DNA of 64,000 nucleotides from Lathyrus oleraceus (lineage: Eukaryota; Streptophyta; Magnoliopsida; Fabales; Fabaceae), in contig NC_066581.1 of NCBI RefSeq assembly GCF_024323335.1, forward strand, positions 444,069,816-444,133,815, in the 5' to 3' direction. The position numbers were made by a program, and so were the translations under genes. Shown piece after piece: positions 21,522 through 31,835 of the stretch (positions are counted from its first letter, which is position 1; the number at the start of each line of letters is the position of its first letter). The notes under the pieces are model-generated. The model saw nothing but the letters and a program-made list of their open reading frames with translations, searched no databases and was not told where the DNA came from.

Positions 21522-23039
21522 GGAAATGCAATTGGTTTCAAACCCTTCTTTCAAAATTCCAAAAATAGCAATTTACCTTTGTATGGATGCATGGGCATGT
21601 GATAGGCCCATGTAGTGGTGCATTTAGATCCAAAAATGAGTGTAAGCAATGCCGAAGTCATGTGGAAAGGCCATGCATTCGTGTATGGAAAGTGGAACTT
21701 CGAATCTTCCAAATGGTCCTTCAACTTTAAGCCATACGCAAGTCATTCATTCTTTGTCCAAATGGGATGAATTTGGAATTTTTTGGAAAATTTATATTAA
21801 GACGAACAACTTTCATGTTGAACAGTTTTTCATTTGAAGCTTGGATCATGATGAATTTTGAGGTGGAAGTTTGGAAAATCAAACATATCAAAAAAAATTC
21901 TAAGTACCAAGCCATATGTTCACTTCTTCCACCTTGGATAACTTTTTTTATGGACTTTATATGAGAAACGTTCCTTCATCAAAGTTGTAGCTCTTCCAAA
22001 TCCCTTCAATTTGGTCACAAATTTGACCTCATTTGGATTTAGCATGAAGGAGTTATACATTTTAGAAGTTCAGGAAAATCAGTTGTTCAATGGTATTGAC
22101 CCAAAATGACCTATAATGTTTCCTCATATCACATGTATTTGCAAGTTGAATTTGCACTTCCTATAAAAATAAAAGTTGAAGTAAACATCTTGAATTTGAT
22201 TATTCAACTTGAATGGCTTTTATATCATAAAAGTTGAGCAAGTTATGGTCTTGGGAAGTTAACCTCCAAATTATGGTTTAGACAAAATGACCTATAATAT
22301 TTCACCATAAAAGATGACTTGACAAGCAAAACTAGATTTAGACCTCAAAATGAAAGTTGTTTGGAATGTCATTTAGAGTAAGTGTTCTCTTCGAATCATT
22401 TTCACATGACAAAAATTGTAGGAGATAGGGTCTAGGGAACCCCAGTTTTGATCAGTTGACTTTCTCTGGTCAACCACCATGAACCAAGTTGCTAGCTTGA
22501 CATTCTATTGACTTTTGGGACTCATGGAGGATCATATATGTAGAAGATGATGTAATGTGAAGTATCCCTTGAAATATTTGATCAATTGTTGAAGAAACTT
22601 GTTGAAGAAGTCACATAAGATACCCAAATGAATTAGAGTTTCCAAGGCAAACCAACTCCAAATTCTTGATGATTTCTTGATCAAAATGACATGTGAAGAT
22701 ATTGGGGATCCATATGTGATACTTAGAGCTATAGTAAACCAATCTTGATTGAGCTCCTTACAATGAGGGTCTTAAACCTTGGATGTGAGCTTGATAGAGC
22801 ATAGGTGAGCATGTGTACTACCTACAAAATAGTTAGACTATACAATGACATATTTTTGGTATTTTGGTTAGTAAAAATAAAGAAAAATGAGATATGATGC
22901 AATCAAATGGTGCTTGGTGATCTCTCCCAATGCAAACCCAATGAATGAGGGGTAAGGAGGATGCCAAGGTGTGATCCCAATGCTAATGCATATGATGAGA
23001 TAACATGAGGGATCTTAGGGTCAAAATTGGTGTCTTACA

Positions 23040-24523
23040 ATACCTCGACTGGAAAATCAAGTGGCTAACGATTTGGCTCAGATTGCATTTGGGTATAAAA
23101 TTTGAAAAGAAAAATTGCAAAAAGTCATTGAAGTCAGAGGAAAGGTCGTGGAAACCAGATTAACCCCTTTAGACTTAGAAAAGACAAAGCTGGGATATGA
23201 TGGGGAGGGGAACTTCAAAGTATTGGCAGTAGACAATCTGACAGATGAAGATTGGAGGAAACCAATAGTGGTATATCTACAGAATCCAACAGCGTCTGTT
23301 GATCGAAAAATAAGGTATCAAGCATTAAGTTATGTTCTTTTGGGATTAAAGTTGTTTAAAAAGTCTTCTGAGAGAGTTTTGCTTAAGTGCCTCAGTGAGT
23401 AAGAGGCGTACTTAGCCCTTTCGACTGTCCACAGTGGGGAGTGTGGGGCACACCAAGTTGGTCATAAGATGAAATGGATTTTATTTCACCAAGGGATGTA
23501 TTGGCCTACTATGTTGAAGGATTGAATTGAATTTTTAAAGGGGTGCCAAGAATGTCAGATACACGCATGCATACAACATGTTCTTGCAAGCGAATTGTAC
23601 TTTATCATCAAGCCTTGGGCATTTAGAGGTTGGGTTGTAGATTTAATTGGGGGAAATTTGACCACCATCATCTAAAAGTCAAAGATATATACTGGTGGAC
23701 ATTGATTATTTCACGAAATGGATCGAAGCTATAACCTTCCCAAACATGAATCAGGAGGATGTGATCGAGTTTATCCAGAAGCATATTATTTATAGATTTG
23801 GAATCCCAGAGACTGTCACAACAGATCAAGGGTCAGTATTCACTGGTCGAAAAATGCAAGAATTTGCTAAAGAAATGGGTTTCAAACAATTAACTTTGAC
23901 GCCTTATTATGATCAGGCTAATGGACAAGTCGAAGCTGCAAATAAAGTGATCATTGGTTTGATTAAAAAGCATGTGGGGAAGAAGCCTAAAAATTGGCAC
24001 AAAACTCTAGATCAGATTTTGTGGGCATGTCGTACCTCTCCCAAAAGAAGCCACTAAGTCAACCCCTTTTCGGCTAAATTTTGGCCACGATGCTGTTCTA
24101 CCATTAGAGATTCACCTACAATCTATAAGGATTCAAAGGCACTATGAAATTCCAACAGACTCATATTGGAGCATGATGCTGGATGAATTGGTTGACTTAG
24201 ATGAAGAAAGGTTAAATGCCTTGGAGTTATTAAAACGACAAAAGAAGAGAGTAGAAATCTCTTATAACAAGAAGGTGAAAGTTAAAAGTTTTTTGCCTGA
24301 AGACTTGGTCTGGAAAGTGATCATTCCAATGGATCGAAAGGATAGAGCCTTAGGGAAGTGGTCTCCGAAGTGGGAAGACCCTTTTTAGATTTTGCAAGTA
24401 TTTTCTAATGGTGCCTATGAAATTGAAGAGCTTAATGAAGACAAGAGGATTCTAGGAGTAAATGGGAAATATTTTAAAAAATATAGACCAGTACTCCAAG
24501 ATATAAAAATAAGAGGTGAATAG
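23040..24523 (+). pseudogene. Tat-lineage Ty3/gypsy polyprotein, integrase and C-terminus, broken
   Basis: Integrase inserts element cDNA into chromosomes. The remnant begins in the RNase H/integrase linker (DWRKPIVVYLQNP near 23250). It keeps a zinc-binding region with HSGECGAHQVGHK (about 23430-23470) and GCQEC (about 23545), then the core: VDIDYFTKWIEA from 23695, TTDQGSVFTG near 23820 and NGQVEAANK near 23930. The D, D and E catalytic residues are still readable. The C-terminal part (LVWKVIIPMDRKDRALGKW) ends at the TAG at 24521-24523. Breaks include a stop at 23401-23403, a stop near 23525, a small loss of similarity near 23660 with a frame change, a one-base insertion near 24040-24060, and a stop at 24386-24388. 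Everything upstream (gag, protease, RT) is replaced by the inverted Ogre-like LTR. It is clearly non-functional. Confidence 0.88.
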
Positions 24524-24841
24524 TTATATATAAGTTAATCAAAGCCAATATGGTAAAAATGCCAAAATGGTTACATTAGATTCGAATGCCCAAAAGGCCA
24601 ATATTTATTACAATTAAAATTTCTCATTACATTAAAAATAGACAAAATGGAAAGGAGAAAAAAAATTAGAAAGGAAGGTTGGACTTGATATGAAGGTACT
24701 TGGCTTTAAGAAGCTCCAGACGTTTCTCACATAAAGATCTCTTCGATCAAAGAAGTTTGAGGTCAGACTCAAGTTTTCGAGCCTGTTCGACGAACTCCAT
24801 GCCGAATTCTAGCTCTTTAGCCATTAAGGTATCATCAAACT
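24524..24841. other. Spacer between Tat pol end and antisense gene
   Basis: This stretch is AT-rich at its left, then holds sequence whose minus-strand translation is partly open in continuation of the antisense gene. It probably contains the 3' end of that gene, such as the stop codon and 3' UTR. There is no separate feature. Confidence 0.4.
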
Positions 24842-25944
24842 CTAAGAGTTGACTTTTGCTCTTTCTGCATTAGAAATCTTCGCCTGAAATTCTTCTATTT
24901 GCTTCCTCCAAGAAGCAATGTCACGGTCATGGCCTTCGATCTTTTCTTTGTTCTTTTGTTTAGTCTGCTCCAATTCCATCACCTTGTTGGTGGACTCGGT
25001 GGCAGCATCCCAAGCAGCAGCCTCAGAACCAGACTTCTTCTCAATTTCCCCTATAAGCTGAGGTAACAACTTATGATTTGTGACAGATTGGTTAATCATA
25101 GTACCTATCTTCAATATAACATTGGCAACTTCAGGCGAAGTTTCCAGCAGGCCGACTTGGTTCAGAAGAGCCTTTAAGGTCAAAGGGGCAGAAGGATCAA
25201 CCAACAACAGTAAGAACAAGTCGCCTTTGAAGATCTTGTCTTTAATCTTGGAAAGCACTTCATCTACAGGAGTGCTCGAAGGGTGATCTTCAGACACCGA
25301 AGAAGTGCTAAGAATTTTTCAGAGGAACTTTCCTAACTACTTAACATAGCCTTGAAATATTCAAGGGGTTGGCTTCGTTTCAGAATAGCCAGTCTTTATG
25401 CAGAAAGGCCCCTAGTACTACTTGTCGAAACTCCGCCAGTCGGAATAACTGCAATAGTTGGAGTGACAAGAGTTTGTTTTGAGCTTTCCCTTCGCCTGTA
25501 TCAGCCTCCCTCCCTTCAAAGCCTTCATCATCTCCATGGACTGGGATCTGGTTGCCTTTATTCTCTTCCTCCATTACCGTATCTTCAACGTTGCCACCTT
25601 CCCCCTGGGGATTGAGTGTTCCTTCGACGTTGTATAAATCTTCTTCAGGAGTATCTCCATCTTCAACTAATTCATCCACCACCATGGGTTCTGGGTTCCC
25701 TCCAGCCTCACCTTCCTCGATCGAAGCAGTTTCATGATCGAAGTCGCTAGTGTGAGAGTGTTGAGTAGTAGTTTCGGTGGTGAAGCATCAAGGCCACTAG
25801 AAGGAGGTTGGTTAATATCACTCATAGAGCCTTTCTCAGATGATGGTCGATATGTGGGTTCGCCAGCACTGCTTAAGACATCCGCTATAGAAGTTGGCGC
25901 GGAGGAAGATATAATTTTGGTTCAAATGGAGGTACTTGTGACAC

Positions 25945-26024
25945 CTTGAAATCAACACAATCAAAACTATGAGTGGGTGAAAGACGGTAAATAAACCATG
26001 AAAGGTAGAGTGAAGTTTTTTTAC
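25945..26024 (-). other. Probable spliceosomal intron in the antisense gene (80 nt)
   Basis: On the minus strand GTAAAAAAAC starts at 26024 directly after GGTGACAAG, and the stretch ends TTGATTTCAAG at 25945. The frame is open on both sides and T-rich non-coding sequence lies between. Confidence 0.5.
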
Positions 26025-26312
26025 CTTGTCACCTTTGACCCTAGGGCTGGACTTGTCACTCTCACTTTGGGCCGCTGCTATCTTTGCCATTTCTTCAGGA
26101 GTAGGCTCTTGGATAGTAAGTGCAGGAGGCCTTTCCTTCGAGAGTTTTGCTGGAGGCTGGCTCAAAGTGTCGGTGTCCTTTGGTCGCTGCTTCCTCTTCC
26201 TGGAAGTTAGGTCGAGAATCGGCGACAGATCCTCTTCGTCAGATTCTATTATGACGGAGATTTCTGCAGGTTTTTGGATTTTGATGGGACTTAGAAAAGG
26301 TTTTCGAGCAAC

Positions 26313-26386
26313 CTGAGTTAAGAATTGGAATGTTAGCATCATTAAAAATAACAAGAGAAAAAAGAAATGAGAAAGCAAAAACATAC
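26313..26386 (-). other. Probable spliceosomal intron in the antisense gene (74 nt)
   Basis: On the minus strand GTATGTTTTTGC starts at 26386 after CTACAAAG, and the stretch ends CCAATTCTTAACTCAG at 26313. The intervening sequence is T-rich. Removing it joins a GGSKPTK-like and a VARKPF-like coding stretch. Confidence 0.55.
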
Positions 26387-29150
26387 CTTTGTAGGCTTGC
26401 TACCTCCCTCAGTCTTCGATTCGACTGGTCTCCTGATGGTGGGTTTCATAGGTGGAACCCTGATGGCTAAATAAAAATAACATGAAGCAGTTAGTCTTAG
26501 ATAAGAGTAAATAGCCTGAAAAAGGGATGTGCTTCAAGGAAAACCTCCTGTGTCACACCTTCATATATGTCTGATTGGATTCGGACATCTTCGATCCCTA
26601 TATGAAGATGCCCTTTGAAACTGTCTAGAGTATGCTTAGACGCAACCACCCACTGTGATTTTTTCTGGGACTGCTAGCGAAGTATGTTAATGGAGTCTCC
26701 ACAAATAAACCAATCTGGAAATAGAGGGGCAAGGGCCACTCTAAAGTCAACATTAGGCAGCGAAGGAAATTTTGGGGGAAACAGTTCAAGAGTCATTTCA
26801 TAGAGTTTCTCATGAGGAACGTACGAAGGAATCTTTAGACTTTCCATTTTATTTGAAAAATTTTCTTTGAGCGTGACAGCTGCTTCGCGAATGGTTTGAC
26901 TAAGATCATCAGGACTATAGGCAATTTCAAAGTAGTTTTGAAAAGCTTGTATTTCTTTTATAAGCGTGTAAGTACCTTTTCTAGTCTTTTCCTGCACAAG
27001 AAGAAAACCTTTGTCAAAGAGTTGGATAAAGGAAGAGACATCACAAAATTCTTCAATGTAGTATTTAGTCCACCATCTCCCAAACTCTCGAGTGCAGAGG
27101 AAGTTAGGCTCGAAGTTAAAATGAGTAAGTTGGGTTCTGCCAGTGTATCTGGCTATCTGCTTGAGGAAAGTAGCTTCATTGTGGACTGCATTGTAGAGAA
27201 GGAGGCTACCCTTCTTATCATACATGTACTTTGGAAGAACCTGAATTAACCCAAATTGTCGAGCGACAAGGTTGGGTTGATAGGTGATCAAAGTAACCTG
27301 AATCTTTGAAGGATAAAGTCGAAGGGTTAGGATCCTGAGGGTCAAGAAGGCTTCCCAAATCAGTAAAGATTTGGTATCTTGTTTCTTGGATGGAGATGGA
27401 AAAGTCCTAGTAAACCATTTTGGATCGTACTTTCTGAAGGCAAATGGGGCCATGCTCGAAGTGAAAACATGGCGCTTAGAGAACATCATTATGTAGCTCA
27501 TGAAAGTCAGTTGCAGGGTTTGTCCTTCATCACTGGGATTCAGCTGAGCCAGTCTAGTGCTTTCGACCCTTCTGTTTTTAATCTCCTCAGCTTCTTCGTC
27601 AACGAGGCCTTTGTTTGGTAGACTAGCCTCGAAGGTGGCATTGAGCCAGAGTTGCCATAGCCAAAAAGGGCCAGAAAGGAGAAAATTCCCTTTGTCGCCC
27701 AAATTCTTCAATTGAGCAACTCCATCGCTCAATGACTCATAGAGACTTTCCAAGATCATCTCGCTTAGACAAATATCATGCCCAACATGTAGTTGATTCG
27801 CCAAGGTGAGATATTTCTTGGCCAATTGCAAGGACTTCGAGCAGAAGACAGAGTGAGACAACCACAAGGCCAAGAAATCTATGTGATCCACATAGGATAC
27901 GGTGTCAGTATCTTTATCATGATAATGGGTAATGTGCGTCGAATATGCTGCCGAGTGGTCAAAAAGGCTATGGTGTCCGCATCATCGATTTCAGGATCGT
28001 AGGCATGTCTAGTATGTTTTAGCCTTGTGATAGCGGCCAAGTCGAAGAGGGTTGGTGTGGCCATACCACAAGGAAGGTGGAAAGTATAGTGTGTACTATC
28101 CCAAAAGTACAATGAAGAAATCAACATAGAGGTGCTATACTCCAACTCTATCTTCGACAACGTGATTAGATCATAAATGCTCGTGTCTTTCCAGTTCTGA
28201 GATTTAGCTTTCTCTACTTTCTTTAACCAGTTTAGATAATCAGTGAGGTATTTGAATGTGGGGGTGGCGCAGAAAAATCTGAATCCATTATTCATAAACC
28301 TTAAATATATGGTCTCACTAGCCTTAGGGTTTTCAGCGGTGGTTATTCCAGTCCTAGGGTTTTTTGCTTGCCCTATAGGCTTGCGTTTGTGATAAGAAGG
28401 AAAAAACTCTCTAAGCTTACTAGAATCAATGTCTAAATCAGTTAGAGGTCCAGATAATGCATGATTCTTTCCAGAAACAGAAACGGGAATGAGTACCTGA
28501 GAAGCATAGATTCTACGTTGTTCTTTCATTTTTGGCTCTAGGATGTACTGTTGGTTACCTACTGTTAGTGGAGCAAACAATGTAGTGAAAGGAGGAAGCT
28601 CTGAGATCTTCTTGGGAGCTTTTGTCTTGGTAGTTGTGGTCTTGATGGCTACACTTACTTCTTTTGGAGCTTTGCTTGAAGTTGCCATTTTTGTTAGAGA
28701 TTGAAAGAAGAAATATGGGTTTCTGGTTGAAGATTGTTTGAAGAGAAAAGGCTAGAGCGTTTGGGAATTCAGAAAGCGTAAAGTGTGAAATGGGTAAGTT
28801 TGTGGGTTTTATAGGCATGCTTAGAAGAGAAAACGCTTCAAATCAACATTAATGGTTGACAAGTTAGTGGGACACGTGTCTTCCTTTGGCAGTGTGATGG
28901 AGATGTTAATTAATGTCTGAATCCATGATTTCCTAGAGTCTAGGAAATGTGATGAGTGAAAAGATTCGGTTGTAGGCTGAAAAGACGTGGTTAGGAAGAA
29001 GGTAATGATGACCATGACGTCACCAGACAATTGGAGAAACTAAATTTTTTTGCAACATTGGAACACTTGGCACAATGTCAGAGTTGTTAAGGCGTCGAAC
29101 CAAGGTCTCAAAAAATGTCTTTTTCTCTCGTATGTCGAAAATAACATTTT

Positions 29151-29162
29151 TGGGGGGAAATT
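29151..29162 (+). other. Polypurine tract of the Tat-lineage element
   Basis: TGGGGGGAAATT lies immediately before the 3' LTR start TGTTAG at 29163. The run of G and A residues is the priming site for plus-strand DNA synthesis and confirms that 29163 is an LTR boundary. Confidence 0.8.
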
Positions 29163-30002
29163 TGTTAGCTCATAATTTCGATGCCCACTAAAGAATTACC
29201 AAAAAAGGGAAATCATATGTAGAGATGTTTCGACCAGGAGGAGATGTTCGACCAGGTAGAGGTGTTTCGACTGGATAAGGGTAATAAGAGTCATCCTGCA
29301 GTTGAGACTTCAGAAATATTTCTTAAAATGGTTAAAGACGGTTTTTGATTAGAGATTCAAAATTCAAATAAAGGAGGGAACTTTGCTCTTATCTGAAATT
29401 GTTAAAAGTACACGTGGATCATAATGGATGGTTACATCCATGCAAGGTTCCATGTGTCTCGACGTGATTGAAGGGCTGTCAGAATTAATTATTCCGATTC
29501 ATTATAAATAAAGGGTCCTAGTGTTAGGATAGGCTGTGTCAAAGTGTGTACAGAGTCTGTAAATTTACCAAGTACCCGTGTGAAGAAGAACCGTAAATCA
29601 CATAATGTACGTTTGTTTACACCATTATTAATTATTTTAAAGCAATACAAGTTCATCTTTATTTTTCTTCTAGAAATACATTTCTTTACTTCTTTATTCC
29701 AAACACTCTCATTTTACTTCGTTATTTTACAGTCTTAATATTTCTTTGCTTTAAACACTTACTTTTTCCATTAGGTTATCATCATAGTCTTTTATAAGTT
29801 CTCCCTTTAATTCATATTAGCCTTTTACTAAAAAAGTTTTAATCACTAGTCCCATGAATACTGTCGAAGTGTTCACTATTACTAAAATTCAATTTCAAAA
29901 ACAATTAGGACATGTCCTAGGGTCAATCTGATCGATCCCGCGAGTAACCAAATTTAGAAATTTGGAAGATCAGCGGTTGTTTACTAATTTTCAAGGTAAA
30001 CA
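29163..30002 (+). mobile_element. 3' LTR of the Tat-lineage element, full length (840 bp)
   Basis: It starts TGTTAGCTCATAATTTCG and ends TTTTCAAGGTAAACA. The first 599 bp match the truncated 5' LTR at 18102-18699. A TATA box (TATAAATAAA) is at 29513-29522. Directly after 30002 comes ACTTC, which together with ACTTA at 18097-18101 forms a 5-bp target duplication with one change. The host Ogre-like LTR resumes right there. The minor differences between the two LTRs suggest insertion in the not very recent past. Confidence 0.85.
29513..29522 (+). promoter_or_regulatory. TATA box of the Tat-lineage 3' LTR
   Basis: TATAAATAAA, the counterpart of the box at 18441-18450 in the 5' LTR. Confidence 0.5.
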
Positions 30003-31090
30003 ACTTCCTCAGCAAGTTTCTTTATCATTTAATCAAATATTCTAAGGGATACTTCATTATACATCATCTTATACATATATGATCCTCCATGCGTCCAAGA
30101 GATCAAGAGAACTTCAAGTATGCAAGTTGGGTCATGGTGGTTGACCAGAGAAAGTCAACTGGTCAAAACTGGGGTTCCCTAGACCCTATCTCCTACAGTT
30201 TTTATCATATGAAAATGATTCCAAGAGAAAAGGTATTCCTTATTATATTCCAAACAACTTTCATATTGAGGTCAAGAGCTAGGTTTGCTTGGAAAGTCAT
30301 ATTTTATGGTGAAAGATTATAGGTCATTTTGTCTGAATCCTATTTAGGAGGTCAACTTCCAAGGACCATAACTTGCTCAATTTTTATGAGATGAAGGCCA
30401 TTAAAGTTTCATGATCAAATTCAGGATGTATTCTCCAACTTTTATTCTTTGAGAAAATTCAAGTTCAACATGCAAATACATGTCCCAAGAGGAAACATTA
30501 TAGGTCACTTTGGGCCATTACCATTGAACAAGAGATTTTCCTCAACTTCTAAAATGCATAACTCCTTCATGCCAAATCCAAATGAGGTAAAATTGTGACC
30601 AAATTGAAGAGGTTTGAAAGAACTACAACTTTTATGAAGGAACTGTTTCCATTTGAAGCCCATAGCAAAAGTTATTCAAGGTGGAAGAAATGAACATTTG
30701 GCTTGGTACTTAGAAATATTTCATTTATGTTTGATTTGCAAAACTTCCACCTCAAAATTCATCATGATCCAAGCTTCAAATGGAAAAGTGTTTAACACTA
30801 AAGTTGTTCTCCTTGATCTCATCTTTCCATAAAGTCCAAGATCACCTCATTTGGACCAAGATTAAGGGACTTGCGCATGAGTTCTTCATAAGGTTCCATT
30901 TGGTAAGATTTATGGTCAACATTCATTTCCTTTATGCATGGCTATGTGACATCATTTCAGGTTGGATATCACATAATTTTGGATCATTTGGCATCATTTG
31001 ATGGGCCTATCACACGCCCATGCATCCATGCAAGTGAGATTACTATTTTTGGCATTTTGATGGAAGTGTGTAGAAAGCAAGTGCATAGCC

Positions 31091-31100
31091 TATAAATACA
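31091..31100 (+). promoter_or_regulatory. TATA box of the Ogre-like LTR, copy 4
   Basis: TATAAATACA preceded by AGCC. It lies about 699 bp before the hairpin at 31790, nearly the same spacing as in copy 2. Confidence 0.55.
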
Positions 31101-31269
31101 ACCCCTCTCGCTCAAAATTGGGGACCTTGCCCAGGCTTTGATCCTGCAATCATAACCCTCACCATTAGAGGATAAACTTGAAGGTTTTCAATTAAAAATC
31201 GATTTTCAATTTCACTTCTGTTTTGAAGTTGAAACTCCAAGAATCCAAGCCCTTCCTTGATCCAATTCA

Positions 31270-31566
31270 CTACCTACAAGCATCTAAAGTCAAGCCAAGG
31301 CCAATTGGAAGCAAGATCAAGCAAGTTTCGAGCTCCCTCGAAGGTAATTGTTTTAGAAACTTCATCTCTTCGATTCTCTCTAAATTCTTCACCATTCTCT
31401 TTGATTTTTGGTTGGCTGGAGTCCTACCAATGTAGGCAACAAGATTGAGTTGCTTTGAGGTTAAATCAAAGCAACTCAATTCATGGTCCTCAAAATTCAA
31501 ATCTCTATATCTTTTTGTATACTTGAAATTGGAGAAAATTGAGGCTAGATTCGAACTCCTGAGCAT
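31270..31566 (-). other. Antisense reading frame in an Ogre-like LTR (98 codons)
   Basis: This minus-strand frame is antisense to the LTR. It begins MLRSSNLASIFSNFKY and contains HELSCFDLTSKQLN and YIGRT, matching the frames at 5910-6095 and 20948-21229. There is no recognised domain. It lies within the region transcribed from the LTR TATA box, on the opposite strand. Confidence 0.35.
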
Positions 31567-31789
31567 TTTTTCTTTAAATCCATGTCCTTGTTTTTCATTT
31601 TTGGGGTGGTTAGTGGTGGACCGGTCCGGTGAGGTTCACCAGAGAAGAAGACCGGAGCCCTAGCTCCGATGGCATGTTGGCAGCTTCACATCCATCTGAT
31701 TCCGGTCCAATGCTCTAATCCTGGCCTTTGGTTTGAATTACCATACATACATTTCTTTGACTTGACTCGACCATGGATAGCACGTGCGT

Positions 31790-31835
31790 GGCCATCTGAT
31801 CTACCACCTCAATTAATGAGGGAGATCTGATGGCC
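31790..31835 (+). other. Conserved LTR leader hairpin, copy 4
   Basis: The arms GGCCATCTGATCT (31790-31802) and AGATCTGATGGCC (31823-31835) pair with a single mismatch. They enclose ACCACCTCAATTAATGAGGG, whose CCTCA and TGAGG can form an inner stem. Confidence 0.6.

Larger units (their letters stand above)
18700..23039 (-). mobile_element. Ogre-like LTR, minus orientation, nearly complete, nested in the Tat element
   Basis: Read on the minus strand it starts TGTAAGACACCAATTTTG at 23039 and runs about 4.3 kb to 18700, where it ends inside the LTR near the motif ATGTTGGTACGTGGGCA. It is colinear with 17671-18101 plus 30003-33830. It carries a TATA box at 21514-21521, the leader hairpin at 20811-20850 and a 93-codon frame antisense to the LTR (20948-21229). 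The last few hundred LTR bases, the rest of that Ogre element, and the gag/RT part of the Tat element are all missing at the 18699/18700 junction. No functional gene is supported; the other short frames are not conserved. Confidence 0.75.
24842..28688 (-). pseudogene. Antisense gene of the Tat element with plant mobile domain, intron-containing, broken
   Basis: The gene lies on the minus strand between integrase and the 3' LTR, opposite to pol. Start is the ATG at 28688 (MATSSKAPKEVSVAIKTTTT). Up to 27879 the frame resembles the plant mobile domain (aminotransferase-like) family, with LYFWDSTHYTFHLPCGMATP and TLFDLAAITRL motifs. A frameshift near 27890 moves it to the frame 27891-26674 (DFLALWLSHSVFCSKSLQLA, GPFWLWQLWLNATFEASL). 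Downstream come a charged tail (SRKRKQRPKDTDTL) and a C-terminal coiled coil (EIEKKSGSEAAAW through WRKQIEEFQAKISNAE). Two short introns are visible: 26313-26386 (GTATGT...CTCAG) and 25945-26024 (GTAAAA...TTCAAG), and a third is likely near 26470-26550. Known family fact: Tat-lineage elements often carry such antisense ORFs; their role is unknown. The frameshift suggests decay. Confidence 0.72.

Noticed and set aside
23695..24057. Integrase core as an intact gene
   Set aside because: The catalytic residues are present, but stops and frameshifts on both sides and the lack of gag/RT show it is a remnant.
25998..26316. Plus-strand frames of 70 and 96 residues
   Set aside because: They are opposite-strand shadows of the antisense plant-mobile-domain gene, which has recognisable motifs and introns on the minus strand.
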